Source of the DNA: Planctomycetota bacterium | Lineage (GTDB): Bacteria; Planctomycetota; Planctomycetia; Pirellulales; PALSA-1355 | NCBI GenBank assembly: GCA_003389325.1 | Contig: QQVE01000039.1 | Location: 1 to 63,153, forward strand | Direction of reading: 5' to 3' | DNA length: 63,153 nt | Shown: one piece after another, positions 35,359 to 44,242 of the stretch | How the letters are laid out: each line of letters opens with the position of its first letter | How positions within the stretch are numbered: the stretch's first letter is position 1 | Made by a program: the position numbers and the translations under genes | The notes under the pieces: model-generated | The model's input: the letters and a program-made list of their open reading frames with translations, nothing else | What the model was told of the DNA's origin: nothing | Database searches by the model: none

Positions 35359-35393
35359 GTTCAGCCCCGCGCGGCACAAACGCGGGGCTGAAC
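35359..35393 (+). terminator. Perfect 13-bp hairpin closing the sugar-phosphate cluster
   Basis: Bases 35359-35371 are the exact reverse complement of 35381-35393, with a 9-nt loop. It lies 24 bases after the stop of the last cluster gene. There is no T tract, so it is either a Rho-assisted or transcript-stabilising structure. The position supports a terminator role. Confidence 0.6.
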
Positions 35394-35694
35394 GCACGTT
35401 TGCGGCGAATTCGCTTGACTCAGGTTGGGGCCGTAATTAGAGTTGGCTCGACGCTAGTTTCGACGAGTTATCGAGCGATCGCGGTCCCTCTAGGGACGCC
35501 GGAAACTGCTAATGCTGTCTTCTTAGAGCCCGCACCACCAACAAGGCCTCGCGCCTTGGGTCGTGCTTTCTTTTCGGGCTCATCACCCCGCGGACCTACA
35601 GTCGCGACGTTTGCGCGCCCTGCATTGCGCGCCAACCGTTGCGATGGGCTGGCCCGCGGCGAACTGCCTCCCCCACACCCCTGAATACGCTCCT
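35394..35694 (+). other. Structured leader before the PEP-CTERM gene
   Basis: No gene is seen. Two foldable parts precede the PEP-CTERM gene. One is a GTCCC/GGGAC stem at 35484-35488 with 35493-35497. The other is a longer hairpin from 35527 to 35580 with outer AGCCCG/CGGGCT, a middle GCAC/GTGC and inner CAAGGC/GCCTTG arms. This could be a regulatory leader RNA. I compared it in mind with c-di-GMP and other riboswitches and found no convincing match. Confidence 0.4.
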
Positions 35695-36615
35695 ATGGCA
35701 CCACGACATCATCGACCTCTCCTGCTGGCAGCGCTTGCCCTTTGGCTCGGCGGAATGTCCCCCGCGCGCGCCACGGAACCGAACAACACGCCGATCACCG
35801 CCACGATCCTGCCGGGCGGCCAGACGATCGTAAACGACGACCTGAATGGGTCGCTCGGCCGGCCCGATACGATCCTGGGGCTGTACGATCCGGCCTATAG
35901 CACGTTGATGGACAGCGACGACAACAGCAGCCCGATGGGCAACGGATTTGCCAGCCAGTTGCTGGGTGTGCCGGTGCGATCCAACGGCTCGGCTTACTTC
36001 CGCGTCACGGGTTCGCCCGATGCGACATTTGTCTCCAACCACATGCAGGCCGGCCAGTACTCCGTGCAGTTCGACGTGCGCGATCCGCTCGGCGAACTGG
36101 TTGCCGAGAAATCGTTTACTGAGTTCGAGTCGGTCTCGCCGCTGTCGCTGGACAACATCTGGATGAATCCTTCGGCGGTGCCGGCCGGTTTCGCCTCCTG
36201 GGCCGGCTTCACGGTCGATGTTACCGTGAACAACGTCGTGGGGCCCGGCACCGGCGACTCGCTCGACTTCTTCGTCTTCACCGACTTCGAGCCGTTTCAG
36301 GAAGTGACGGCCACGATCACTGATGCCGAGTTCGATGCGCTGATCGCCATCTATGACAACATCACGCTGGTGACCTCGAGCGTCGGCGGTCCGCCCACGC
36401 TGGTGGGCCAGGCGGACGCCGCCGGCAACTTCAGGGTCGGCGTGACGGGACTGGGCGACGACGGCTTCGCTGGCGCCCACGCTTTGGTCGGCGCCTACAC
36501 GCTGGAAGTCTTGCCCGTTCCGGAGCCGGCAAGCATGATCTTGCTCGCGATCGGTGGCCTGGGGTTCGCAGCGTGGAGCGTGCGGCGCCGTCGCACTAGC
36601 GCCACCAGGCGCTAG
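35695..36615 (+). CDS. PEP-CTERM sorting-domain protein
   Basis: A 306-residue secreted protein. Residues 1-24 are a signal peptide (PLLLAALALWLGG...ARA). The mature N-terminus (EPNNTPITATILPGGQTIVNDDLNG) resembles pre-peptidase-type beta-sandwich domains that bind or cap surfaces. The C-terminus has the PEP-CTERM sorting signal: VPVPEPASMILLAI, a hydrophobic helix and a basic VRRRR cluster. It would be processed by an exosortase not encoded here. The ATG at 35695 starts the signal peptide; the longer frame to the left has none. The stop codon shares the bases CTAG with the stop of the convergent TolC gene. Confidence 0.85.
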   Translation: MAPRHHRPLLLAALALWLGGMSPARATEPNNTPITATILPGGQTIVNDDLNGSLGRPDTILGLYDPAYSTLMDSDDNSSPMGNGFASQLLGVPVRSNGSAYFRVTGSPDATFVSNHMQAGQYSVQFDVRDPLGELVAEKSFTEFESVSPLSLDNIWMNPSAVPAGFASWAGFTVDVTVNNVVGPGTGDSLDFFVFTDFEPFQEVTATITDAEFDALIAIYDNITLVTSSVGGPPTLVGQADAAGNFRVGVTGLGDDGFAGAHALVGAYTLEVLPVPEPASMILLAIGGLGFAAWSVRRRRTSATRR

Positions 36616-38897
36616 TCCTCATCGGCCGCGGAATCGACGGCGATCGACGCGTCTTCCGGCGGTACTTCCTCGCGCAAAGCGCTTTCGAGTGGAGGTGATT
36701 CCACCGACGGCAAGCGCTCGCTCTTGGCGGGCGCGGCCGCCTTGATGGGGGCCGCGGGCTGAAGCGGCGAGGCTTGCGCCGCGGATGACGCTGGCGGCTC
36801 GGTCGATTCCGTCGGGTCGGCCGGCTCCGCCGGAGATGGCTCGGCAGGCGTTTCGTACGAGGCCGGTTCGACAGATTCTTCGCTCTCGGCCGGCTGCTGG
36901 TCAGCAACCGCTTCCGAGCCCTCGGGGGCCGACCCCATGGCGTAGTTGATGGGCGGATCTTCGCCTTCGGCGGCGACGCGGTGCACGATGGCGTGCTGCG
37001 AACCCTTGCAGAAGGCCTGGTGCGCCAGCGCCGCGCCGTTGTATTCCAGCAGCGAGCCCTTCTCGAAGTGCACGTTCTTTACGGCCACGGCATATTCGAC
37101 CCGAGCGCGGTGGTAGGCACTTTCGGCCTCGGCCAGCCGCAGCCGGGCATCGAGCACTAGTTCGAGCGATACCTTGCCGCCCTGCTCGAAGAACGCCTGC
37201 CGGGCATACTTCGATTGCTCTTCGGCCGCGTGCAAGCGGTTGTAGGCCACCTGCATCAGCCGGTGGGCGCGATCGGCGTCGGCAAACGCGGCGCTGAGAT
37301 CGTGAACCGCCCAGCGTTCCTGCTCTTCGAGAATGGCCCGTTCGCGGGCGATGTGCATCTGGGCATTGCGCACCGCGGCGTAACCGCGGCGGAAGCCCAG
37401 CGGCATCGAGTACTCGAAGCCCAATTCCCATTCCTGAAACATGCCGCTCGTGAGGTTGGCATACGCATTATTGATCGGATCGTTGGCATCGCGCGGCCCG
37501 ATCAGGCCCTTGCCGTAACCGCGCCAGCGATAGCGGCCGATGAGGTCGAGTTGCGGCAGCAGGAAGTTGCGGTTGGCGATCAACTCGGCCTGGTAGCGCT
37601 GCACCTTGGCCTGCTGGCGGCGCAGGTCGGGCCGCGTGGCCAGAGCTTCTTCCATGATCATGTGCCAGTCGAACACGATCTTGGCTTCCGGCGGCGAGTC
37701 CATCGGGCGAATCAATTGGCCGTCGTTGATCGTGATGCCCATCAATAGTCGCAGCCGGCGCTCGGCCGCCTGCACGCCTGGGTTGCCGCGGAACGTGCCG
37801 CCGCTCGACCCGTTGTAGGTGCGCGTGCCGTCGAACACCTTACCGCCCAGCGCGTTGACCACCTCCTCCTGAAAGCGGTAGTACTGCTCGAGCGCCTGCA
37901 GCTCTTGCAGGCGGCTGTAACCGCGCTGTTCTTGCACGTTGGCATGGATGATCCGCCAGGTGTGCAGCGCCGCGTCGCGGGCCGAGATCTTGGCATCCAG
38001 ATCGCGGTAGGCGAAGTACAGATCCCAGTAGCCGTTCTCAATGTTGCTGATCAGATCGCGCAGGCCCACTTCGAAGCGGGCCGTGCTGACGTCGTTGTTG
38101 ATCCGCGCGATCACGACACCGTTGACCGTGCCGGGCGTGGCACGCGGACCGGCAATGCGATTGAATTCGACGCCGCCGCCCTGCAGCAGCGGCTGGCGGA
38201 ATTCGCCCTCGAAGTCCACGTCGTAGTAGCTGGGGAACAGGTTGGCCGGAGCATTGTTGGCGTCGTAGTCGACGTGGTGCCGCAATGCGAAGGCACCACC
38301 GGTGGCGGTCGTCTTGCTCAACTCGGTGACGAAGTTGTTCAAGTCCTGCTGGAAGAAGAACGTGCCGCCGCCGGCAAAGAGATTGTTGAACGCGCGGTCG
38401 TTCTTGTAAGCGAACAGCCGCGTGGCCAATTGGGCATCGAACGCCGCCAGCGCCCCGTCCATGCCGAACCGCGGGTCCGTGGCCTGCACGGCCGGATCGT
38501 GGATCGTCTGGGCCAAGTCGGGCCGCCGCAGCACGCTGCCCCCCAGATCGCGGAGAACCTTGGAATTCTCCAGGCCGAGTTGCACGACCTCGTTGAGAGT
38601 CAGGTTCCAAAACGGCGGTAGCTCGGTCTCGTCGACCAATAACGGCACATCGGTCGACAGCGGCAGAAACCCTGGCGTGCCTTCGACTTCCGAAGGAATC
38701 GGCGAGACAGCCAGCGTGCGGAAATACTCGTGATCGTCGCTGAACTCACACGGCGGGTGGAGCACCAGGCACCCGCAAAACGTCACCGACACGAGCAGCA
38801 GGGGCACCAGCAGCAGCCTGCCGAGCCCGGTGCGCGGCAAGCCTGCGGCAATAACCGGGCGGCCGAAGTCGGAACATGTTGTGTGGGGGCTTGTCAC
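36612..38897 (-). CDS. TolC-family outer membrane efflux protein, probable lipoprotein
   Basis: A 761-residue protein, long for TolC (about 450-500). A hydrophobic N-terminus ends in FCGC near residue 43, a plausible lipobox. The TolC barrel/alpha-tunnel covers about residues 85-620, with family-like helices (NLTLNEVVQLGLENSKVLRDLGG; EEALATRPDLRRQQAKVQRYQAELIANRNFLLPQLDL; GKVSLELVLDARLRLAEAESAYHRARVEYA). The last about 120 residues are an Ala/Pro/Glu/Ser-rich tail with no fold, which is unusual. The start at 38897 is a GTG with a weak ribosome binding site, so it is uncertain. It faces the HlyD/M50 operon across a 246-bp gap and is its likely outer-membrane channel. Confidence 0.88.
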   Translation of the reverse strand: MTSPHTTCSDFGRPVIAAGLPRTGLGRLLLVPLLLVSVTFCGCLVLHPPCEFSDDHEYFRTLAVSPIPSEVEGTPGFLPLSTDVPLLVDETELPPFWNLTLNEVVQLGLENSKVLRDLGGSVLRRPDLAQTIHDPAVQATDPRFGMDGALAAFDAQLATRLFAYKNDRAFNNLFAGGGTFFFQQDLNNFVTELSKTTATGGAFALRHHVDYDANNAPANLFPSYYDVDFEGEFRQPLLQGGGVEFNRIAGPRATPGTVNGVVIARINNDVSTARFEVGLRDLISNIENGYWDLYFAYRDLDAKISARDAALHTWRIIHANVQEQRGYSRLQELQALEQYYRFQEEVVNALGGKVFDGTRTYNGSSGGTFRGNPGVQAAERRLRLLMGITINDGQLIRPMDSPPEAKIVFDWHMIMEEALATRPDLRRQQAKVQRYQAELIANRNFLLPQLDLIGRYRWRGYGKGLIGPRDANDPINNAYANLTSGMFQEWELGFEYSMPLGFRRGYAAVRNAQMHIARERAILEEQERWAVHDLSAAFADADRAHRLMQVAYNRLHAAEEQSKYARQAFFEQGGKVSLELVLDARLRLAEAESAYHRARVEYAVAVKNVHFEKGSLLEYNGAALAHQAFCKGSQHAIVHRVAAEGEDPPINYAMGSAPEGSEAVADQQPAESEESVEPASYETPAEPSPAEPADPTESTEPPASSAAQASPLQPAAPIKAAAPAKSERLPSVESPPLESALREEVPPEDASIAVDSAADED

Positions 38898-39129
38898 GCT
38901 TGGGGCTCAATGGCCGGTTTGCAGACCTACCAGCATGCGCGGCGCCGCGGGCGGCCGGCGAGTGCACCGGCAGCGCAGCATGGCCGCGAAGTCCCCCCAT
39001 ACACATGACGGTACAATCGGCAGACGGCCGGCCGAACCGTCCTAAATCTCGATACAACCGGAAAGATTTTCCCATTTTCTCTCCGCCGGACATGACGGCG
39101 CCCCCAGCAGGCCTGCCCAGCTTATCGAC

Positions 39130-39135
39130 TATACT
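39130..39135 (+). promoter_or_regulatory. -10 hexamer TATACT placed for a leaderless mRNA
   Basis: TATACT begins exactly 14 bases before the ATG at 39144, the same distance as at 12190 and 21121. Transcription would start at the ATG or 1-2 bases before it. No clear -35 is visible. It would serve the three-gene adaptor/M50 operon. Confidence 0.45.
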
Positions 39136-39143
39136 GGAACTTC

Positions 39144-41123
39144 ATGGACCCCCACTCTTTTCCGGTCGACTCCGACCCGGCAAGCTTCGACTGGCACGCG
39201 ATCGAGGATCGCCTCGACGAGCTGGCAACCATTGCTAGCTCGAATGTGACGGCCGAGGAGTTCTACCGTGCCGTGCTCGAGCGCATCGCGCCGGCCGTGG
39301 GAGTCACCACCGGGGCCATCTGGACCGCCGCCAAACCGAATCAACCGCGGCTCGACTTCGCGCTCAATCTCTCGGGCAACGCAGAGCAACTGGCTCGGCA
39401 CCAGGCGCTGGTCGAGGCTGTGCTGGCAGGCGGGCAGCCGCGCATCGTGCAGCCCGAAGGCAGCCAGTCGGGGCTCGATTCGTGCGTCGTGCTGCATCCG
39501 TTCTCCGCCGCGGCGGGCACACCGGGCGTGATCGAGTTGGTCGGCCGTCGCGAGATTTCGGCCGCCGCTGCACGCGGCACCCTGCAAGTGCTGGCCGCCG
39601 TGGCCGAGCTGGCCGCCGACTATCACAAGAACGACGAACTGCGCCGGCTACGCACAGGCGCCCAGAACTGGCACCGCTACGAGCAGTTTGCCAAGCGCGT
39701 GCATCGCAGCCTCGAACTGCGCGAAGCGGCCTACCTGATTGCCAACGACGGGCGCAAGATCATCGGATGCGACCGCGCCAGCGTCCTGCTTTGCCAGGGT
39801 TCGAAGTGCCGGGCGCTAGCGATCAGCGGCGTCGATACGTTTGATCGACGCTCCAAGAGTGTGCGGGCGCTTGAAACACTGGCTGCCCGCGTAGCGGCCT
39901 GCGATGAGGCGATTTGGTATCACGACGGCACGGCCGACATGCCGGACGAGATCACGCGCCCGCTGGCGGCGTACCTCGACGAAAGCCACAGCCGGGCGCT
40001 GTGCGTGCTGCCGCTGAGAGAACCGACCGATGAGACGGCCAAGAGCGACCCGCGCGTGATCGGCGTGCTGGTGGCCGAACACTTTCAGGCTGCCAGCGGC
40101 GCCGGCGAGTTGCGCGATCGCATCACGTCGGTCGGCATGCACGCCGAAGTGGCGTTGCACAACGCGCTGGTGCACACGCGGCAACCTTTGGCCTGGCTGG
40201 GTCGAATGCTGGCCCGCATCCGCTGGCTGGGGGAGCCGCGGCAGTTACCCGTGACCGTGACGGCGCTGCTGGCCGTGGCAGGTGTCGCAGCCTTGCTCAC
40301 GTTCGTGCCGGCCGACTTCGACATTGAATCGCGCGGCGAGTTCCAACCCAGTACGCGGCGCGAGGTGTTCGCCTCCGACGACGGTGTGGTCGACCAGTTG
40401 CTGATCGATCCGGGCGCTTCGGTACAGGCTGGCCAGCCGCTGGTCGTGCTGCGCAATCCCGAGATCGAGCTCGAATTGCGCCGCTTGGCCGGCGAAATGC
40501 GCACCGCCGAAAAGAAGCTGGCCTCGGTGCGGGCAGAGCGCCTGCTCGATGCTCCGGCCCAGGGCGACTCGCGCCGCGATCCACACGAGCTGGCCGCCGA
40601 AGAAGAACAACTTAAGGAATTGCTGACCGGGCTTCGCCAGCAGCAGCTGATTCTCGAAGAGCAGCAGGCCGAATTGACGATCCGCAGCCCCATCGACGGC
40701 GACTCGTTGACCTGGGACGTCAAGCAATTGCTCGAGTCACGACCCGTGCAGCGCGGCCAGGCACTGGTGGAAGTGGCCGACCTGGACGGGCCGTGGGTGC
40801 TCGAGCTGCACCTGGCCGACGATCGCACGGGCCACGTGCTTGCGGCGCGCGACGGGCTCAAGCCCGACCTGGACGTTGCGTTCGCGCTCTCGTCGGATCC
40901 GGCCAAGAAATATCAGGGCCGCATCGCGAAAGTGGCTCCCTCGACCGAAATGGACGAGTCGGGCGAGCCGTTCGTGCTGGTGACCGTCGAGTTCGATCGC
41001 GATCAAGTGCCGGCGCTGCGTCCCGGCGCCACGGCGCTAGCGCGCATTCACTGCGGTCGCCGCGCCGTGGGCTACGTCTGGCTGCACGAGCTGTTTGAAT
41101 ACGTTCACTCTCTCTGGTGGTAA
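39144..41123 (+). CDS. GAF-GAF-HlyD membrane fusion (adaptor) protein
   Basis: A 659-residue protein. Residues about 25-160 and 180-345 look like two GAF-type sensory domains (for example EEFYRAVLERIAPAVGVTTGAIWTA, KIIGCDRASVLLCQ, RVIGVLVAEHF). A membrane helix follows at about 369-388. After it come a biotin-lipoyl-like hairpin (VDQLLIDPGASVQAGQPLVVLRNPE), a coiled coil (about 445-530) and a beta-barrel segment (ALVEVADLDGPWVLELHLAD) as in HlyD/RND adaptors. The topology therefore places the GAF sensors in the cytoplasm and the adaptor in the periplasm. Export could be controlled by a small ligand (inference). The next gene starts 4 bases after its stop, in one operon with a second adaptor and the M50 fusion. 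Confidence 0.85.
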   Translation: MDPHSFPVDSDPASFDWHAIEDRLDELATIASSNVTAEEFYRAVLERIAPAVGVTTGAIWTAAKPNQPRLDFALNLSGNAEQLARHQALVEAVLAGGQPRIVQPEGSQSGLDSCVVLHPFSAAAGTPGVIELVGRREISAAAARGTLQVLAAVAELAADYHKNDELRRLRTGAQNWHRYEQFAKRVHRSLELREAAYLIANDGRKIIGCDRASVLLCQGSKCRALAISGVDTFDRRSKSVRALETLAARVAACDEAIWYHDGTADMPDEITRPLAAYLDESHSRALCVLPLREPTDETAKSDPRVIGVLVAEHFQAASGAGELRDRITSVGMHAEVALHNALVHTRQPLAWLGRMLARIRWLGEPRQLPVTVTALLAVAGVAALLTFVPADFDIESRGEFQPSTRREVFASDDGVVDQLLIDPGASVQAGQPLVVLRNPEIELELRRLAGEMRTAEKKLASVRAERLLDAPAQGDSRRDPHELAAEEEQLKELLTGLRQQQLILEEQQAELTIRSPIDGDSLTWDVKQLLESRPVQRGQALVEVADLDGPWVLELHLADDRTGHVLAARDGLKPDLDVAFALSSDPAKKYQGRIAKVAPSTEMDESGEPFVLVTVEFDRDQVPALRPGATALARIHCGRRAVGYVWLHELFEYVHSLWW

Positions 41124-41127
41124 TGCG

Positions 41128-42030
41128 ATGAATCGGGCATCTCTGTTTTGCGCGGCGACTTTGGCGTTGGTCGCGACTTCGACCGCCTTGGCGACGGCCG
41201 CTGAAGTGGAAGTCTCGTCGGTGCTGGTCAAGCTGATCGAACAGGTCGAGGTGCCGGCGCGCGAAGCCGGTGTGCTCGAACAAGTGGACGTGCGCGAAGG
41301 CCAAATGGTCGAGGAAGGGGCCGAGATCGCCCGCATAGACGACAGCGCTCCGCGGCTCGACAAGCGCACCGCCGAGCTGGAACTGGTGGCCGCCGCCAAG
41401 ATGGCCGAAAACGACGTCAAGGTGCGCTATGCCCGCAAGAGCGCCGAGGTGGCCGACGCGGAGCTGCAGCGGGCGGTCAAGTCGAAGCAGCGCTTGCCCG
41501 ACAGCGTCACTGATTCCGAGATGGACCAACTGCGGCTGATGGCCGAGAAAACGATTTTGGAGATCGAACAGGCCGAGCTCGAGTTCGACCTGGCGAAGAC
41601 CACCCGAGCGCTAAAAGAAAACGACGTGCAGATCGCCGAGCACGATATCTCCCAGCGAAAGATCACCGCGCCGCTGGCCGGCTTCGTGTCGGAAGTGTCG
41701 CGGCATCGCGGCGAATGGGTACAGCCGGGTCAGACCATTGTCCGCATCCTGCGGCTCGACCGCTTGCGGGCCGAAGGACTCGTCGACGCAGAAGCGGTCA
41801 GCGCTGAACTCGTGGATCGACCGGTACGGTTGACCGTGAATCAGGCCGGCCAGGCCGTGCAATTCGAGGGGAAGATCGTGTTCGTCAGCCCCGAGATCGA
41901 TCCGGTCAATGGGCAGGTGCGCGTCTGGGCCGAGATCGAAAACCGCGATCTGCAATTGCGGCCCGGCCTGCACGGTTCGATGGTGATCGAAGAAGCCCCG
42001 GCGGCCAGTGTGAGCTCGGTAAGTCGATGA
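41128..42030 (+). CDS. HlyD-family efflux adaptor, periplasmic
   Basis: A 300-residue secreted adaptor. Residues 1-25 are a signal peptide (...TALATAA). The lipoyl-like hairpin (VPAREAGVLEQVDVREGQMVEEGAEIARID) opens the fold, a coiled coil covers about 70-175, the second half-lipoyl follows (DISQRKITAPLAGFVSEVSRHRGEWVQPGQTIVRIL), and a beta-barrel ends the protein (GKIVFVSPEIDPVNGQVRVWAEIEN). This is the order of RND-type adaptors. It sits between the GAF adaptor and the M50 fusion. The last 4 bases overlap the start of the M50 gene (ATGA), which shows translational coupling. Confidence 0.9.
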   Translation: MNRASLFCAATLALVATSTALATAAEVEVSSVLVKLIEQVEVPAREAGVLEQVDVREGQMVEEGAEIARIDDSAPRLDKRTAELELVAAAKMAENDVKVRYARKSAEVADAELQRAVKSKQRLPDSVTDSEMDQLRLMAEKTILEIEQAELEFDLAKTTRALKENDVQIAEHDISQRKITAPLAGFVSEVSRHRGEWVQPGQTIVRILRLDRLRAEGLVDAEAVSAELVDRPVRLTVNQAGQAVQFEGKIVFVSPEIDPVNGQVRVWAEIENRDLQLRPGLHGSMVIEEAPAASVSSVSR

Positions 42031-44240
42031 ACCTCACGGCGCTCCCCGATTCTGCTGCCGACCGCCCCCTGGCCTTGCGCATGCGCGGCGATCTGGAGCT
42101 GCGCGAACAGAAGTTCGACGGGCGAATTTATTGGGCCGTCAAAGATCCGATATCGCTGCGCTACTTCCATCTGCGCGACGAGGAATACACGCTACTGACA
42201 ATGCTCGACGGACAGGCGAGCCTTGAGGAACTGCGCGAGCGGATGAACGGGGTGTTTGCCCCCCGCCGGATCTCGCGACAACAGATCGAAGGGTTTTTGA
42301 CCACGCTGCACAAGAACGGGCTGGTGCTGTCCGAGGCGCTCGGGCAGGGAGAGCAGTTACTGGTGCGCAAGCGGCGGCAACGGCGCCGCAAGTGGCTCGA
42401 GACGCTGATGGGCGTGTTGGCCATCCGTTTTCCCGGCGTCAATCCCCGCCGGGTGCTCGACGTGCTCACGCCGTGGTTCGGCTGGTTGTTTTCGCCGCTC
42501 GCCGTGGCGTTTGTGCTTGTTGCTGCGGTGGCGGCGGTGGCGATGGTGGTCGTCGAGTTCGACGCGGTCGAAGCCCGGCTGCCGGCGCTGGATGCCATCG
42601 TGAGTGCTTCCAATTTGCCGTGGATGATCCTTTCGCTGGCAGCGATCAAGATTCTGCATGAGCTAGGACACGGAATTGCCTGCCGACGGCTGGGCGGGGA
42701 TTGCCACGAGATCGGCATCATGCTGCTGGTGTTCACGCCCTGCCTGTACTGCAACGTTTCCGACTCGTGGATGCTGCCGAGCAAGTGGCGGCGGATCGCC
42801 ATCGCGGCCGCGGGCATCTACGTCGAACTGATTCTGGCCACGCTGTGCACGTTTCTGTGGTGGTTCAGCCAGCCGGGACTGCTCAACGTGCTGTGCCTCA
42901 ACACGGTGATTCTCTGCTCCTTGGGCACGGTGCTGCTCAACGGCAATCCGCTGTTGCGATACGACGGCTATTTCATTCTTTCCGACCTCGTGGAAGTGCC
43001 GAACCTCAAGGCACAAAGCTCGGCAGCGCTGCGCAGGTTGCTGGCCCGCTGCTTCCTGGGTGTCGAACTGCCCCGCGACCGCCTCGCGCCCGAGGGCAAG
43101 TGGGCGTTCTTGCTGGTCTACGGCGTGGCGTCGATCGTCTACCGATTGGTCGTAATCGGACTGGTGCTGTGGGTGCTCAACGAACTCTTGGAGCCCTACC
43201 ATCTGCAGCCGCTGGTCGTGCTGGTGGCGTGCATCACCGCGGTCGGACTCCTATGGCCGGCCGGTGAGGGACTCGTGCGGTGGCTACGCAATCCGATGCG
43301 GCAGCGCGTCGCGCCCTTGCGGGTCATGTTTACCGGCGGGTTGCTGGCCGCGGCTCTCGCGGCAATCGTGATGCTGCCGTTGCCGATGCACGTGAGCGCT
43401 CCGGCGATGATCGAGTACCGCGACGCGCGGCGGGTCTACGTGACCGTGCCGGGCACGCTGGCCTGGTCCGTGCCTGCAGGGCGCGAGGTGCAGGCCGGCG
43501 AGATCGTCGCCCAACTGGAAGATACCGACATCGAGCGCGAGGTGATCGATCTCACCAGCCAGCGCGATCGCCAGCAGTTGCACGTCACGCACTTGGCCGC
43601 TCGCCGACTCCAGGGCGGCACCGATGGCGCCGAAGCGCCGGCGGCCGAATCGGCACTGGGGGACCTGGAGGAGCAACTGACGCAAGTCACGCGCGACGCC
43701 GAGCGACTCACGCTGGTAGCCCCCGCCGGCGGCACGGTGCTGCCGCCGCCGCACGTTTCAGGTAAACCTGCCGAGCGCGGTCAGTTGCCCCGCTGGTCGG
43801 GAACGCCGCTGGATCCGAACAACCAGCGCGCGTTTCTCGACACCGGCACGCTCGTGTGCCTGGTGGGCCAGCCCAACCAGTTCGAGGCGATCCTGCACAT
43901 CGACGAGAACGACGTCGAGCTCGTACACACCGGGCAGCGGGTCCACGTGATGCCCGACCACACGGCAGGCGAATCGTTTGCCGGTACGCTGGTCGAGATC
44001 GCCCGGCTCGACCTGGAGAGCATGCCGTCGGAGTTGGCCGCGGCTGGAGATCTGCCCGCCGCCACCGATGCGCGCGGCGTGGCCCGACCGCTGAACACCT
44101 GGTATCAGGCCCGCGTGCGGTTCGACGCCGACCCGCCACGGATGATCGCCCGCATGCACGCGCGGGCCAAGATCGAAGTAAACCGACGCACGCTCGGCAG
44201 CCGGTTGGTGCGTTATCTCACGCAAACTTTCGGCGGCTGA
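42027..44240 (+). CDS. PqqD-like - M50 site-2 protease - HlyD fusion
   Basis: A 737-residue inner-membrane protein. Residues about 25-105 look like a PqqD-type winged helix (IYWAVKDPISLRYFHLRDEEY, ISRQQIEGFL). The zinc protease motif is H211-E212-L-G-H215 inside a hydrophobic helix, and the second zinc ligand is the Asp of NPLLRYDGYFILSD (Asp313). About ten hydrophobic helices occupy 150-460. The C-terminal about 270 residues are a HlyD-like hairpin and barrel (VSAPAMIEYRDARRVYVTVPGTLAWSVPAGREVQAGEIVAQLEDTD; VCLVGQPNQFEAILHIDENDVELVHTGQRVHVMP). The M50 part is like YydH-type peptide proteases. I infer coupled processing and export of a peptide or protein. Its partners are the two adaptors and TolC. 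Confidence 0.88.
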   Translation: MNLTALPDSAADRPLALRMRGDLELREQKFDGRIYWAVKDPISLRYFHLRDEEYTLLTMLDGQASLEELRERMNGVFAPRRISRQQIEGFLTTLHKNGLVLSEALGQGEQLLVRKRRQRRRKWLETLMGVLAIRFPGVNPRRVLDVLTPWFGWLFSPLAVAFVLVAAVAAVAMVVVEFDAVEARLPALDAIVSASNLPWMILSLAAIKILHELGHGIACRRLGGDCHEIGIMLLVFTPCLYCNVSDSWMLPSKWRRIAIAAAGIYVELILATLCTFLWWFSQPGLLNVLCLNTVILCSLGTVLLNGNPLLRYDGYFILSDLVEVPNLKAQSSAALRRLLARCFLGVELPRDRLAPEGKWAFLLVYGVASIVYRLVVIGLVLWVLNELLEPYHLQPLVVLVACITAVGLLWPAGEGLVRWLRNPMRQRVAPLRVMFTGGLLAAALAAIVMLPLPMHVSAPAMIEYRDARRVYVTVPGTLAWSVPAGREVQAGEIVAQLEDTDIEREVIDLTSQRDRQQLHVTHLAARRLQGGTDGAEAPAAESALGDLEEQLTQVTRDAERLTLVAPAGGTVLPPPHVSGKPAERGQLPRWSGTPLDPNNQRAFLDTGTLVCLVGQPNQFEAILHIDENDVELVHTGQRVHVMPDHTAGESFAGTLVEIARLDLESMPSELAAAGDLPAATDARGVARPLNTWYQARVRFDADPPRMIARMHARAKIEVNRRTLGSRLVRYLTQTFGG

Positions 44241-44242
44241 TG

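Noticed and set aside
35440..35600. c-di-GMP riboswitch before the PEP-CTERM gene
   Set aside because: The GGGACGC-like piece is there, but the GCAAA conserved bases and second stem of the class are not.
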